In this document: positions 1-10,362 of the stretch, one piece after another
Numbering within the stretch: the first letter of the stretch is position 1
Layout of the letters: each line of letters begins with the position of its first letter
Origin: Acanthosepion esculentum
Lineage: Eukaryota > Mollusca > Cephalopoda > Sepiida > Sepiidae
Length of the DNA: 64,000 nucleotides
Assembly (NCBI GenBank): GCA_964036315.1
Contig: OZ038508.1
Location: forward strand, 49,258,024 to 49,322,023
Direction: 5' to 3'
Translations under genes and position numbers: made by a program
Notes under the pieces: model-generated
Database searches by the model: none
Seen by the model: the letters and a program-made list of their open reading frames with translations, nothing else
What the model was told of the DNA's origin: nothing

Positions 1-113
1 CCCTCAACAGTGCTCAATTGAAATGTATTTTCAAGAGCTAAATTATGTCATTCATAGACAGTACTGTTTCGCTGTATCACAGCTCCTCATTGCGACTAGA
101 CTTCCGAATACCT

Positions 114-114
<1 letters not shown>

Positions 115-170
<56 letters not shown>
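115..170. repeat. (TA)n microsatellite
   Basis: Uninterrupted TA dinucleotide run of about 28 units. The 114 bases to its left are AT-rich and show nothing recognisable. Confidence 0.97.
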
Positions 171-172
<2 letters not shown>

Positions 173-204
173 CTCGGTAGAATTCAATGTTCATGACAGA
201 GTAA

Positions 205-295
205 CAATTGAATTTGTAGATCAGATGAATTGGATCGTTATTACGATTCCAATGTAATAAATTATAACCATGGAATAATAGTGTTTGAGCCTTTC

Positions 296-296
<1 letters not shown>
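205..296 (+). repeat. Half copy of a foldback repeat (matches the 11.25-11.45 kb palindrome)
   Basis: The stretch with ATGAATTGGATCG, TACGATTCCAATG and AAATTATAACCATGGAATA closely matches the right arm of the palindrome at 11254-11445. Only one arm is present here, so it is either a truncated copy or the element without its mirror arm. TA tracts lie on both sides, as they do at 11 kb. Confidence 0.75.
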
Positions 297-373
<77 letters not shown>

Positions 374-380
374 TTTGTGT
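297..380. repeat. (AT)n followed by (GT)n microsatellite
   Basis: AT run to 330, then GT run to about 366 with an impure tail. It sits where the missing 3' LTR of the neighbouring Gypsy element would be expected. Confidence 0.95.
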
Positions 381-399
381 CTTTCTCCTCCGAAGCTTT

Positions 400-720
400 T
401 GAGTAGCAGGGGTTTTTAATATTTCTTTTTCTTTGGATTTATTTCCAACGGTTCTGTAAATTTTCTTTTTCGAGACGATTTTCTTGGTTCTGGCATTGTT
501 TGCGGTCTTTTTATATCAAACGTATCGAAAATAGTGTCCATTACCTCTTCTTGAGGTGGACCGTTAGCGTCCTGTGACAGTCTCTTCCTTATTTGGTTTA
601 CGTGTCTTCTGTGTGAGAATTTTTGTCCCTAAACTATGTAAACCATCTTGCCAATTCTTTTGTCAATTGTCCCTTGCTCCCAGTAAGATGTGTTATTTTT
701 ATAGGCTTTAAAAAAACTTT
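400..720 (-). pseudogene. Gypsy pol tail: integrase C-terminus and basic tail
   Basis: Without a start codon, the minus strand reads as an integrase C-terminal segment. It includes NNTSYWEQGTIDKRIGKMVY, then one stop codon near 635, then HRRHVNQIRKRLSQDANGPP and an acidic and lysine/arginine-rich tail down to about 400. A frame change near 715, in a poly-A/T run, separates it from the preceding segment. Integrase tails of Ty3/Gypsy elements typically have this small barrel-like domain followed by a variable basic extension. The reading is long and coherent enough to call, but the stop and the frameshift make it non-functional. Confidence 0.75.
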
Positions 721-1170
721 TTATCCTGGGAGAAGTTTTCTTTTTGGTGCGTAGGACTGTGTTACTGGTTTTGTTTTACTTGGTAGCAATTTATCAAATG
801 CAGATCTGATATTTCTAGCAAACATCACTTCTGCTGGTGATAGTGTTGATGGTGTAGCTAATTCATGATCATTTTTTTCAATTGACGCAAACGGTACGCT
901 CCTTTTTTTTTTCTTGAAAATAGGCTGAACGTTATCCTTTACTTCGATATTAGCTGCCATTTTCTTACATCTTCCTAGGCCTGCTGAAAATACTTCGGAG
1001 AAACTCGTTTTTAGTTTTTCTTTTAATTTGTCTGCCTCGGTTGGTAAGCTTTTTACATTTTGGCAGTATGTACATATAGGTAGATACCACAATTCAAATT
1101 TTTGCATCCAGTCCGTCCCAAATAGGTTTTCGGTATTTCTTAAGACGTACATTTTTAGTTTTTTCGTCAT
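721..1170 (-). pseudogene. Gypsy pol junction: pre-RT segment fused to late integrase
   Basis: The 149-residue frame holds two parts that are normally far apart. Residues about 35-105 (SFSEVFSAGLGRCKK through SVPFASIEKN) resemble the stretch just upstream of the reverse transcriptase domain in Gypsy polyproteins. Residues about 108-140 (TLSPAEVMFARNIRSAFDKL) resemble the late integrase region. They join at about 850-865 with the frame intact, so a deletion removed RT, RNase H and the integrase core. The frame overlaps the protease frame by four bases (1167-1170), consistent with a frameshift there. No catalytic residue of RT or integrase is present. Confidence 0.8.
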
Positions 1171-1355
1171 ACCAGTAAAAATGTTACATTTGTAATTACT
1201 TCACCCTCGAAATTTATCTTTCTTCCAGTAACTGATCTAGCAATTTTATCAGTTTTTAACATGGCAGGTTTATTCAGTCTTTTCCATGTATGTAGGTTTA
1301 TGATAGTTAAGTCTGAGCCAGAATCCAGCTGCAGCCTAACTTTTCTGTTTTGCAT
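1167..1355 (-). pseudogene. Gypsy aspartic protease fragment
   Basis: A 62-residue minus frame contains LQLDSGSDLTIINLHTWKRL near its start. The DSGSD core corresponds to the D-[TS]-G catalytic motif of retropepsins, and the hydrophobic stretch after it is typical. The frame continues upstream of the methionine, so that ATG is not the natural start. The fold would normally need about 100 residues; the frame is lost at about 1170, after which the next segment is in another phase. It lies directly downstream of the gag zinc knuckles, as expected for a Gypsy gag-pol. Confidence 0.82.
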
Positions 1356-1419
1356 TTCAACTTGTACAAATTTTCTTATGTTCGTTTCATCTGCTTGGTC
1401 AGTCCTCGTAGCTCTTATT

Positions 1420-1954
1420 CTGCTTTGTTTTCTTTTTTATACCAGCAGTGAGAACTTTTGTGGCCAATTTTTTTACATGTTAGGCAGGTTTTGAAACAAT
1501 ATGTACAGTCTTTAAACCAATGTCAAGTCCCACAGCGATAGCATGGACTGGGTGGTAGGTTTTTTTTATTTTTATTTTTAAAGTTAGAAAATTTTGTTTT
1601 ACCTGTTCTTGAGGGGGTAAAGTCGGTTTGATTTGTTTGTGAGGGGGATAAGTTGGTTTGTCTTCTTACTTTATGTATGTGTGCTATGCCAGCTTCTTCT
1701 ATGTCTTTTGAGTCTTTCTTCACACTGATGCAGTCTTCGGCTATCTTTTGAAGTGTCAAGTCAATTTCACTCTCCAATTTAGTAAGGATTCTGGGTCTCA
1801 TTTCCGCGTCTTTGGATGAGACCGGACCTTGGACGTAAATTAAGCATTTGAAATTGTCTGCGCTGAGTTTTGATAATTTGAAGTCGTCACAAGGTTTGTT
1901 GACGATGGACGCGAAAGTTATGAAATCTTCGTTGTCCTTTTTTGTAAGGTTCAT
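1420..1954 (-). pseudogene. Gypsy gag C-terminal part with zinc knuckles
   Basis: Reading from 1954 down gives a helical, charged gag segment. It is followed by a lysine/asparagine-rich linker and two cysteine-histidine boxes: CYRCG...HWFKDC near 1535-1500 and CLTCKKIGHKSSHC near 1480-1440. A stop codon falls inside the first box, so the frame track ends at 1523, yet the second box is still readable. These CCHC knuckles bind RNA in retroelement Gag. The stretch joins the 2032-2487 segment through a frameshift near 2035: the in-between sequence reads TFKESIKLLTELF in the phase of this segment. Confidence 0.82.
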
Positions 1955-2031
1955 GCATTTCCATCTTTTGTAGAGTAGTGAAATATTATGGCTGAAAAGT
2001 TCCGTTAGCAGTTTAATGGATTCTTTAAACG

Positions 2032-2487
2032 TTAAATTTCACTTGTTTTTCTTGGAAGGATATAATCTACGAATTTGATATAATCGCATGTGCCTAATTT
2101 CCTTAGCAATAGGCGTAGATTACGTGCGTCTGACCACTTTTTGCAATCGAATTCGTATAGATCTCCGTATCTTCGGAAGTAATTTGTAAATGTTTTATCT
2201 TCGTCGGGTGCGTGCTTGAAAACTTCGATAGAACTCCAAATAGCATCTTGTGAGATAACTGTTTCGTTCTCGGGTTTTTGCTCTTTATTTGACATTACAC
2301 GTAGTAATAATTCTTGCAGTTTCAAAAATTTCTGTTCGTTTTTTTTGCTGCTGTAGAAATTGGGTTTTGATAAGCTCCATAATGGTTGACTTGAAATCTT
2401 CCATGTTGACGTATATTTTTGTGTAACCTGATATTCTGTGACCTGTGTACGTAAAAAAATTCCTTGCCAGTGAAATTTGATATTCAA
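2032..2487 (-). pseudogene. Gypsy gag N-terminal and central part
   Basis: A 151-residue minus frame. The later two thirds, including FTNYFRRYGDLYEFDCKKW and DARNLRLLLRKLGTCDYIKF, look like the capsid region of metazoan Gypsy Gag. That region has a 'YFRRYEDLY'-type motif and an LLLRKLG helix. The first 40 residues are less clear and may be a frame artefact. The frame ends at a stop immediately after a short frameshift near 2035 and continues in the next segment. The leader with its 80-bp repeats lies upstream at 2577-2820. Confidence 0.75.
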
Positions 2488-2576
2488 AAAGATTTTTTTT
2501 TGTGTGTTCGCGCAGAACTAGTTTTGCTTTTAGAATCTCGCGAATAACTTTTTTTTTAAGAGTTTACTCGTCGGCC

Positions 2577-2820
2577 ACTGTTATGTGCGACGGATAGCAA
2601 AAACAGGTATGTCCTTCGCGTAAAGAATTCGTATTTCTTTTAGGGGTTTCCCAAGTCCCCACTTATGTGTGACGTATAGCAAAAAAGTATGTCCTCCGCG
2701 AATAGAGTTTGTTAGTCCTTTGGGTTACTTCGTCGCCACTGTTATGCGCGACGTATAGCAAAAATGTATGTTCTCCGCGAATAGATTTCGTTTGTCCTTT
2801 AAGGGTCACCTCGTCGCCAA
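2577..2820 (-). repeat. Three ~80-bp direct repeats in the Gypsy leader, including the primer-binding region
   Basis: Plus-strand blocks at about 2577-2657, 2658-2738 and 2739-2820 share GCGACGTATAGCAAAAA, then GTATGTCCTCCGCGAATAGA, then a CCTTT run. The last block ends GTCGCCAA against the LTR, so the minus strand just inside the LTR reads TTGGCGACGAGG, the expected site for a primer-binding sequence. Each repeat also begins with a TTATG-like copy of the LTR edge. Confidence 0.75.
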
Positions 2821-3207
2821 TGTTATGATCCCGATCCTTGTACCACGGTGATGGTTCAAGGTAGAACCAATGAAGAATAACTCGAACACAGGTATGGAAT
2901 AACATAGATATATATTATAAATAGAATGTATGTACAAAAGAGTAGAAGTGTTAGTAATAATAATCAGGTTAGGTTAGAGAGAACTATGTTGTCCCGAAGT
3001 ATCACGATTCCAATTTCTTACAGTAATCGTCTAGCCGACTCTTTCTGTCTGTCTGTCTGTCTGACTGACTCACTGACTCACTCACTCACTCACTCACTGT
3101 CTCTCTCCCCCCCTCTCTCTCTCGCTAACACTCCGCTGCTTCCTCTAGAGGCGCAGTATTTATGGGGTACAGACTAACATTACTATTAAATGTAGGTTCC
3201 CATAACA
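2821..3207 (-). repeat. 5' LTR of the Gypsy element (387 bp)
   Basis: The segment has perfect inverted ends: TGTTATG at 2821 and CATAACA ending at 3207. It is directly followed, in minus orientation, by the primer-binding-like TTGGCGACGAGG. It contains a (GTCT)/(GACT)/(CTCA)-rich simple-sequence block at about 3045-3125. A (CA)n(TA)n tract adjoins it outside, so a target duplication cannot be judged. Confidence 0.8.
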
Positions 3208-3212
3208 CACAT

Positions 3213-3251
<39 letters not shown>

Positions 3252-3292
3252 CATACATACATACATATATATATATACATATATATATATAC

Positions 3293-3358
<66 letters not shown>
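3208..3358. repeat. (CA)n(TA)n/(TACA)n microsatellite
   Basis: CA run to about 3230, then TA runs interrupted by TACA blocks. Confidence 0.95.
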
Positions 3359-3360
<2 letters not shown>

Positions 3361-3464
3361 GTCTAATCCTATCTTGCAATTTCTCTTCTGCTACTGTCTC
3401 CATTTTATTTAAGAATTCCATATATATCTATTAATTGTTTTTTCAATATAAATTCAGAGAATAG

Positions 3465-3468
<4 letters not shown>

Positions 3469-3530
<62 letters not shown>

Positions 3531-3531
3531 A
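3469..3531. repeat. (TA)n microsatellite
   Basis: TA run of about 30 units. Confidence 0.95.
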
Positions 3532-4675
3532 TTGATAATCATTTTCAATGATTTCTCTATCAAAAATGAACATAATATGTTTATTCGAACGAGCAGAAGA
3601 AAAACAAAAACAAATTTAAGAGGAAAAATATTCGTCAAAAATTTCTGATCGATGATAATGATTCTTTTAATAAAAACACAATATGCCTTCTAATAATACG
3701 ACATGAACAAGGAATTATATTAATACGAATGACCTGCTCGTTATAAGATAATAATGGGTGAAACGCGTCAGTTAAAAATCAAGCTAATTATTACGAACAA
3801 GCGTACTACCGAATTACGTTCATAGATAAACAGAGAGATAAATAAAGTGACAGTGTGTTAGATATAAACACATTTCACTATATATTTATATATAAATATA
3901 GTTAGATGCGAACACATTAATATAGATAGATATATAGATGTGAACACATTCAAATAGCTAGGCAGACTGATTTGAACACATTCAATAAGATAGATAGATA
4001 GATAGATGTCGGCAATGTGTATACAGTTCCTACCAAAAGGTATGTTTTTTAAAGGCTTTCGATGAACCAAGCCAGAAGAAGAAGTTTTCTTTTCTAAATA
4101 TGCCGATATATCTAATATAACAGTTTTTACCCAATAAGATATAAAGTAATAGACTTTGTCTGTCTGTTTCTTATTGTTATATAGGAATAAAATGTCACCG
4201 CCGACACTTGAGTTTGAACATAGATCGCCAGTGAACAAACACAGGCGATCCAATTATTGAATTAAGTAAAACACGTAACCATAGAGGAGACGCATAAGTA
4301 GGAAGTCGAGTGATGTCTAATCGATCGCAATTTCTAGTCTATCCTCTATTATTATTCAAATCGCTATTTCTACTCTCTCCTCTATTACTACACGGACCGC
4401 TATTCTTTATACTATTTCTATATTCAGATCGCTATTCGGGGGTTACTATTAGAGCGAGTATTATCAAGCAAGTACTATTAGTGTGAGTGATATTCGAAGG
4501 CGTCTGACACCAACATTGTTCAACTTGATCAGTATAGTTGTATCTGCGATTACAAAGTCTCTACTACAACGAGCATTACGAAAGTGACAACGAGTATTCC
4601 TTGACATCACAAATGTGGCAACAAGTGTTCGTTGACATCACAAAAGTTATCGAATACCTTCGAGGGTTTTGGTGG
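3532..4675. other. Unassigned AT-rich stretch with degenerate GATA and pyrimidine-rich repeats
   Basis: At 3895-4010 a degenerate unit of the type GTGAACACATTCAA plus short GATA runs is repeated three times. At 4320-4480 a loose repeat around TCGCTATTTCTACTC recurs. At 4575-4640 a unit with TTGACATCACAAA occurs twice and may be the tail of the adjacent SINE. No coding signal was seen. Confidence 0.5.
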
Positions 4676-4835
4676 TAGACCCCATAGAAAAATAGTGATT
4701 TTCCAAGCATAGCTTAAATGTGACACAATGACGAAAATATTGCGTACCCAGTGAGGATCGAACTCACTATTCAGTCGTAATTGTTCTTGCGAGACAAGCT
4801 TGCTAACCATTACACCACTTCGAGGTGCCCAAATC
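4676..4835 (-). mobile_element. tRNA-derived SINE, single copy
   Basis: The minus strand reads GGGCACCTCGAAG, then TGGTGTAATGGTTAGCAAGC (a good Pol III A box), then GAGTTCGATCCTCAC (B-box-like T arm), then the body ATTTTCGTCATTGTGTCACA. The tRNA-like part spans about 4743-4830. This is the monomeric form of the unit that is amplified at 56.7-58.6 kb. The body continues to about 4676 and perhaps further left. Confidence 0.85.
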
Positions 4836-4954
4836 CCCAATAATAATATATATTCTGAAATTACATTACCTAGGGTACTTGGATAAGCATATTTCATTTT
4901 GATCAAAAGGGGCCAACGGGTTGGGGACACAAACTCACGCCACACGAATTTCTT

Positions 4955-5412
4955 CGTTTGATTTAAATTAAATTTAAGTGGGATGATTTTTATTCAAAAT
5001 ATAGAAGGAGAAAGCCAGAAACGGAATTCATATTGGTAAGATCATTTTAATCCAAGGGTACTCCGGGTCACAAAACCCCCACTGATTTTCCCCTTTGATT
5101 CAAATTAGATTTAAATTTGAAGAAGTGAATGATTCCTATACAAAATATAGAAGGAGAAAGTCAAAAGATGGATGTCACATCGGCAAGATCAAAATGAGAA
5201 AATATGGATGGCAAGTTGAGCAATAAATCACCAATCAGTAGATAGTACCTTAATATACATCTTACTTGCGACAATTCTATTTTAGCATAAACACCACGCT
5301 GAAAAAAATTTTCCCCTGGGGTTTAAATTAAATTTAAATTTGAGCAAGGTAATGACTCATATTCAAAATATAGGAGAAAGCCAGAAGATGGAGGTCACAT
5401 CTGCATGATCAG
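4955..5412 (+). repeat. Three degenerate direct repeats
   Basis: Blocks at about 4955-5047, 5085-5192 and 5300-5412 share AAATTAAATTTAAATTTGA, CAAAATATAG, GGAGAAAGCCAGAAGATGGA and CACATCGGCAAGATCA-like segments. Spacing is irregular (about 130 and 215 bp). The unit is not assigned to a family. Confidence 0.6.
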
Positions 5413-5535
5413 TGAGTATTGTGGAAATATATAATTTTTCTCCACAAATTATCACAGTGATTTTAAAACATTTTGTGAAAATAAATGGGTGCCACGTAGC
5501 AAGGCGCCGGTAATTTGGTTGGTACTAATATAAAT

Positions 5536-5724
<189 letters not shown>

Positions 5725-5867
5725 ATAACAATTGTTGGTCGAGTAATTAACATTCCATTCTGGCTGGCAGTTTCACGACATAATCAAGCATCAGCTTATG
5801 TAGAAGTAGAACTACCGTGAGTGAACAGAGGAACGCATGTAAATTAAATGTTGTCCACACACTAACA

Positions 5868-5868
<1 letters not shown>

Positions 5869-5951
<83 letters not shown>
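5869..5951. repeat. (TA)n microsatellite
   Basis: Long TA run of about 40 units bounded by CACACGA on the left and TCGTGTGTG on the right, which are mirror-complementary edges. Confidence 0.96.
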
Positions 5952-5953
<2 letters not shown>

Positions 5954-6351
5954 TGTGTGTGTGAACATTTAATCCTGAGAATGCACCTATAATATGGATA
6001 TGTATGTAAGGAATGTATATGGAGTTATCCAGTGAAAGGTAAATAAATAGGAACATTTGACAGGCGAATGTGATCGAAACACCTGTCGAAACTGTTGCTT
6101 TTCCCAACAGACTTGTTTCCATGGCAACTACGTTGTTTAAACTTCTGCATCTAAATTAGCAAGAGAAGAAGAAATAGACACAAGGAAATCGGTTTCAAAT
6201 TATTTAACATGGAATATCTGGCTTTAATCTAAATACAATTTATCAAAGCTGAACTTTTTGCTATAAAGAATCCGTTTCTTGGCTATAATATTTCACTGAC
6301 AACATTCTTACCATTATAAGCTGATTAAAAAATTGTTACTAGATATCCCGC

Positions 6352-6353
<2 letters not shown>
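5952..6353. other. Unassigned AT-rich stretch
   Basis: No coding signal, terminal repeat or RNA gene was recognised here. Confidence 0.4.

Positions 6354-6436
<83 letters not shown>
6354..6436. repeat. (TA)n(CA)n microsatellite
   Basis: TA run of about 37 units followed by a short CA run. Confidence 0.95.
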
Positions 6437-6494
6437 TTTGTGCGGCAGACTTTTCTATTAAAATATGACGGACAAAGAAATATTTTACTGATTA

Positions 6495-6708
6495 TGTTGT
6501 GGTGTCCTACCTCTTACGTGTCTATGTTGGACTCTTCCGCCTACTATAAGATTAGTAGGAGAGAAGGCCGCGAATAGATTGAACGCTGGTTCAACCGACA
6601 CACATTCACTAGTCGTGTAATACTCTTCTGTTGTACTTACTGTTTAATATATGATATATCTGTAACAGTTGTTTTGTTATTTCTTTAACCATTTACTTGG
6701 TTACAACA
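6495..6708. repeat. Possible solo LTR (TGTTGT...ACAACA)
   Basis: A 214-bp stretch begins TGTTGTGGTGTCC and ends GGTTACAACA, giving a 6-bp perfect inverted terminus of LTR type. The flanking pentamers (ATTAT and CATTC) do not match, so there is no visible target duplication. No internal retroelement sequence is attached. It could be a short LTR or a chance inverted end. Confidence 0.35.
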
Positions 6709-7689
6709 CATTCTTATTTAGTTTTTCCAGCGTTCTTACTTTTTTCCGTTTGGTGTGAGTGAGGGATTAAAAAAAACCTGTCTTCACCGTTCATTTTCAC
6801 AAGCGCTTTCAGCACTTTCTTACGTATCTTCAGGGGTGAGGGGTATTTAATCTTCATATTTTGTCTGTTTGAGATTTTGTGTTTCTTGGAATACTAGTAG
6901 GCGCCTTTATTCGGAAACTTCACCTGTTGAGCGCGGCTGGAATGCGATTGAGCGTCTTTCTATTTCTTTGAAATCATACCCTGCCATTGTTAAACAATGC
7001 GAGGTTGATAGTGGAAGAGAGACACCTCATATACAGGGACTTTACTATAGCGAGATGTTTTCGGTAGTTTGATTTACATAGAATTTTAGTATTTGCGACG
7101 AGAATTTTTTCTTAAAGGTTCTTGTAGATTGTGGTTATAGCGAAACAGTCTGTCTGTGGATGACAGAAAAAATATTGGCTCCTGAAAAATTAATTTCGGT
7201 TGAGCTCTGTGGGTGTGAGGTGTGCGTTTGTAAACAGTGACTATTAAAGCTAATATAGCATGACTCTTCGGCAGAATTGAGTCACTGTCAGTCACTGTGT
7301 TTATCTAAATCTTAAAAAAATAAACACGCTAAAATTCACCTTCATCCCTGCCATGCACCCACGGCTTAGTGGTAGAAGTTCCGACTAACGCCAATTCAGT
7401 CTGATACGAAGTAAATGCAAGAAAATTGACGTGCCACGTTACACGTATTGTAAAGACGTAACAATAAAACTAAAAGCATGAATTAAGATTTACGTAGTGT
7501 TCGTTATGTTCTCCGGCCTTCCTCAAACGATTGTCGATCTAGGTAACCACCAGCGAATTTCGGACTTAACCGTCGTCCTTCCATGGTACGACCAATAGAA
7601 TATAATTTCTCTCTGAATATCTGGATTGATAAGTTATTATTTGTATCTCTTTTGTTGTTTTGTCGCTACGTTTCAACAATTTTCTATTC
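6709..7689. other. Unassigned stretch with one tRNA-like patch
   Basis: No coding region was recognised. At about 7355-7405 CACGGCTTAGTGGTAGAAG resembles a Pol III A box, but no matching B box follows, so it is only a weak SINE-head candidate. Confidence 0.35.
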
Positions 7690-8075
7690 CGGTCTTCATG
7701 ACCTGATTTTTGATTTTATTTGAAATGTAATTTTTACGTACCTGAAGCTTGTCTTCTTCCTTACAAATGAAGTGAATATCAGTATTTTATATCTGGAGGA
7801 ATCGACTTGGTGTTCTATTTGCAGAACGTTGAGGATTATGGCCCCGGCACAATTCCTGTTTTTCGAAGCTTTTGTCTTTTTGTCATCTCTCCAAAACCGT
7901 GTGCAGCCATCCATTTACTCACGCTTGCTAGGAATTTTATGGGCTATTTTCCACTGTTACTCTAGCTTCCAATCGGTCCTGTGAGTCTAATATTTTCGAT
8001 GCCTTCTTTCCTCGTTTAGTGCCCTAGAAATTTCAGCTCTTTCTTTCTAATGTTATATATCAGTGTTCTTTTTAT
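7690..8075 (-). mobile_element. Decayed LINE 3' end (family B)
   Basis: Colinear with the better copy at 9830-10250: both carry GAAATGTAATTTTTAC-like and CCTGTGAGT...TCC blocks followed by GTGCCCTAGAAATTTCAGCT. On the minus strand that block corresponds to the end of a LINE reverse-transcriptase polyprotein (KLNFLGRIMRK-type). All frames contain stops. Confidence 0.55.
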
Positions 8076-8707
8076 TACCATCTCCTTTACTCAACTTATT
8101 TTTGCCTGACTGAACGCTAACAAGCCTGCGGTATCCAGTAAGTATGGGACAATCCTCAGTAGTAGGTAATTCTTTTTTCTTAAAAGAAAATCAATTAGAA
8201 TTATCTTTTATACGCTTAAATAGTCACAATTAAGGAGTTCTTTGACAAATTTGGAGAAAAAAATGACACCGAGTTTGAAGTAAAAGAAAAAAAAAATTCA
8301 ACGATTTTTTGTTCCCAAACCAACAAAGCGTTTTGCAGCGATCAAAAAGGGTAATAACCTTTGATTTAAGATCCGGTTAGAATGTTGCATGTTGGGTAGA
8401 ACAGACCAACCCTGTCATAACTTTGTTGATTTATACGACCGTGCGTTATCATACAGAACATTTTCCTTCACTCTACTGTGTACGCTGCCAGTGCCTTATA
8501 AAAAAAAATCTATTATAGGTTCGTGAACTACAAAGCTATTCTTAACTTCCACGTATGATTAGTAATTAGGATAATAGCTGTGCCATTACATCTGGTTCCC
8601 GAAATGAGAATTACACATGACACAATCTATTAGCAACGTGACTATCAAGTTACCTATTTCAGTTTCAAGAGGAGTCAATATATATTTATGACTAGTATTT
8701 TGTAACC
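8076..8707. other. Unassigned AT-rich stretch
   Basis: Nothing recognisable; a few A/T homopolymer runs only. Confidence 0.4.
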
Positions 8708-8709
8708 TA

Positions 8710-9256
8710 CACCCTTACGCAAATTAATTGAAACAGCCACTTTAGTTTCCTTTTTTTTCATCATACATTCAGTTTTAGATCCACTGCAGTGACAGGGCGT
8801 AATCAATTTGTATTTTATCCTCAGATTAGGTCATTTGCAGTGGTGTGCAGTAATATTAATCTATTTTGGAAGTGTATGATGAAATTTGTTTGACCTTGAA
8901 AAATATTGTATCATCCATGATTGCATCAAATTATCATCACGCCCAGTCACTATTGTCTCGACTGTCGATTAGTTGTCCCACGGCAATTGTCTGCGATGCA
9001 CGTTAGTCCAAGAAAAGTTACAAAAATTGTAATGCAGTACGAACACACAGGCAAGCCTTACCAGTGATCATATCAAAGTACAATCGACTGGCTCGGAAAC
9101 TCAAATCCAATCGAGAATATATGGTCAATCTGCTAGGGGAATGGACATACGAAGTACTAACATATGTACTGGGTCATTTTTCATTGGAAAATACGGGAAA
9201 AAATGTAAATAATAACGGAATTATTCGTTTTGTTTCAATTAATTTGCACAAGGCTG
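8710..9256 (+). mobile_element. Tc1-like transposon remnant, 547 bp, TA flanks
   Basis: The left end CACCCTTACGCAAATTAATT matches the reverse complement of the right end (CAGCCTTGTGCAAATTAATT). A TA dinucleotide stands directly outside each end (8708-8709 and 9257-9258). Inside, about 9085-9125, a plus-strand reading gives DWLGNSNPIENIWSI, which is the 'GNSPDLNPIENLW' block around the last catalytic region of Tc1 transposases. The length is about one third of a full Tc1, so it is a deletion derivative. A second copy lies at 16705-17256. Confidence 0.8.
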
Positions 9257-9258
9257 TA

Positions 9259-9829
9259 ATTCATCCACTGTTTTCCCATGAAAATTTTCACGGCTCAGCT
9301 CAATTGATTATAGCGTTAAATTGGTTTGGCACGATTTACGAATCGAACACCCTACGCTAACTTAGCGAGACTAGGTAACTAGACGTCACTCTCTGGTAGA
9401 GCCCCCTTTTTGCTTCATAATTTGATGACATATATCACACAAAAGAATCGAATATCGTTCAATTTAGGAAAGGCCATTCTTCTTCTGACTTACCATTCTT
9501 TGACCTCCATTCTGCAAAGACAGCGCCAATATATTTCCACTTTATTAACTTTTTACCGGATCTTTGACAAATTCCTCAGTCCTCGACTTGAGTTGAAAGG
9601 TCAGAATACGATAAAAAGCAAGTCAATGATCCATTCTTTAACCGAGAGAATATAACTAATCCCCATTGTATGTGATCGAATGAAATGCTGAATTAGACTT
9701 GTTCTGTCAATAGAGAATGACGCACATTGGCAGATGAATTGGATATTTTCTCCGTTAATTTTCTTCGTTATTTTTTCTCTCTCTATTTTTTTCTTCATTT
9801 ATCTTTCTTTTTATTGTTCCCTTTTAATT
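9259..9829. other. Unassigned stretch
   Basis: No feature recognised apart from short pyrimidine-rich runs near 9770-9810. Confidence 0.4.
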
Positions 9830-10250
9830 TCTAGCATTTTCTTTGAAATATAATTTTACTTACCTGCAGCTACCTTCCTTCTTCACATATCAGTTTTTTT
9901 TATACCAGGTTCTTCTTCTATGTGCCTCTCTTTGGACGGTGACGATCACGGCACTCCACAGTTTCATGGCCGTTGTCGCTGTTAACGAATGTTGTCCTTT
10001 TGATATCTGTCCGAAACCTTGTTCTACTGACTATTTACTAAAACCCGCTAGATAGATTATGTTTTCCGCTCTACCTCTTGCCTTAAATCTCTCCTGTGAG
10101 TATCAATTTTTCCAAGCACACTTTTCTCATTATGCGCCCTAGAAAATTCAACTGTTTCTGCCTGATGTTAGGTTTGTGTGACTTTTTTGTTTCCATTTTC
10201 TCCAAATCTTCGTGGTTGCTCACACGTTCGGTACATGATATTCTCAGCCT
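9830..10250 (-). mobile_element. LINE 3' end fragment (family B)
   Basis: On the minus strand about 10170-10085 reads KQLNFLGRIMRKVCLEKLILTGEI, a block that recurs at the C-terminus of a common invertebrate LINE polyprotein. The rest of the copy is colinear with 7690-8075 and with 31495-31975. It lacks any reverse transcriptase catalytic motif and is truncated at its 5' side (right edge) by an (ATA)n(AGA)n tract. Confidence 0.7.
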
Positions 10251-10261
10251 TTCAAAGTAAG

Positions 10262-10262
10262 C

Positions 10263-10346
<84 letters not shown>

Positions 10347-10362
10347 AAGAAGAAGAAGACGA
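10262..10362. repeat. (ATA)n(AGA)n compound microsatellite
   Basis: About 18 ATA-type units pass directly into about 14 AGA-type units. Confidence 0.96.

Larger units (their letters stand above)
384..3207 (-). mobile_element. Internally deleted Ty3/Gypsy LTR retrotransposon
   Basis: Read on the minus strand, this region gives a 5' LTR, a leader with tandem repeats, gag with two zinc knuckles, an aspartic protease, the short region that precedes reverse transcriptase, and the C-terminal tail of integrase. Reverse transcriptase, RNase H and the integrase core are absent. Frames are broken in at least four places, so the copy is dead. No 3' LTR is visible: downstream of the integrase tail the sequence runs into (GT)n(AT)n. 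The order of domains and the LTR termini TGTTATG/CATAACA support a Ty3/Gypsy assignment. The family within Gypsy is not determined. Confidence 0.88.
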
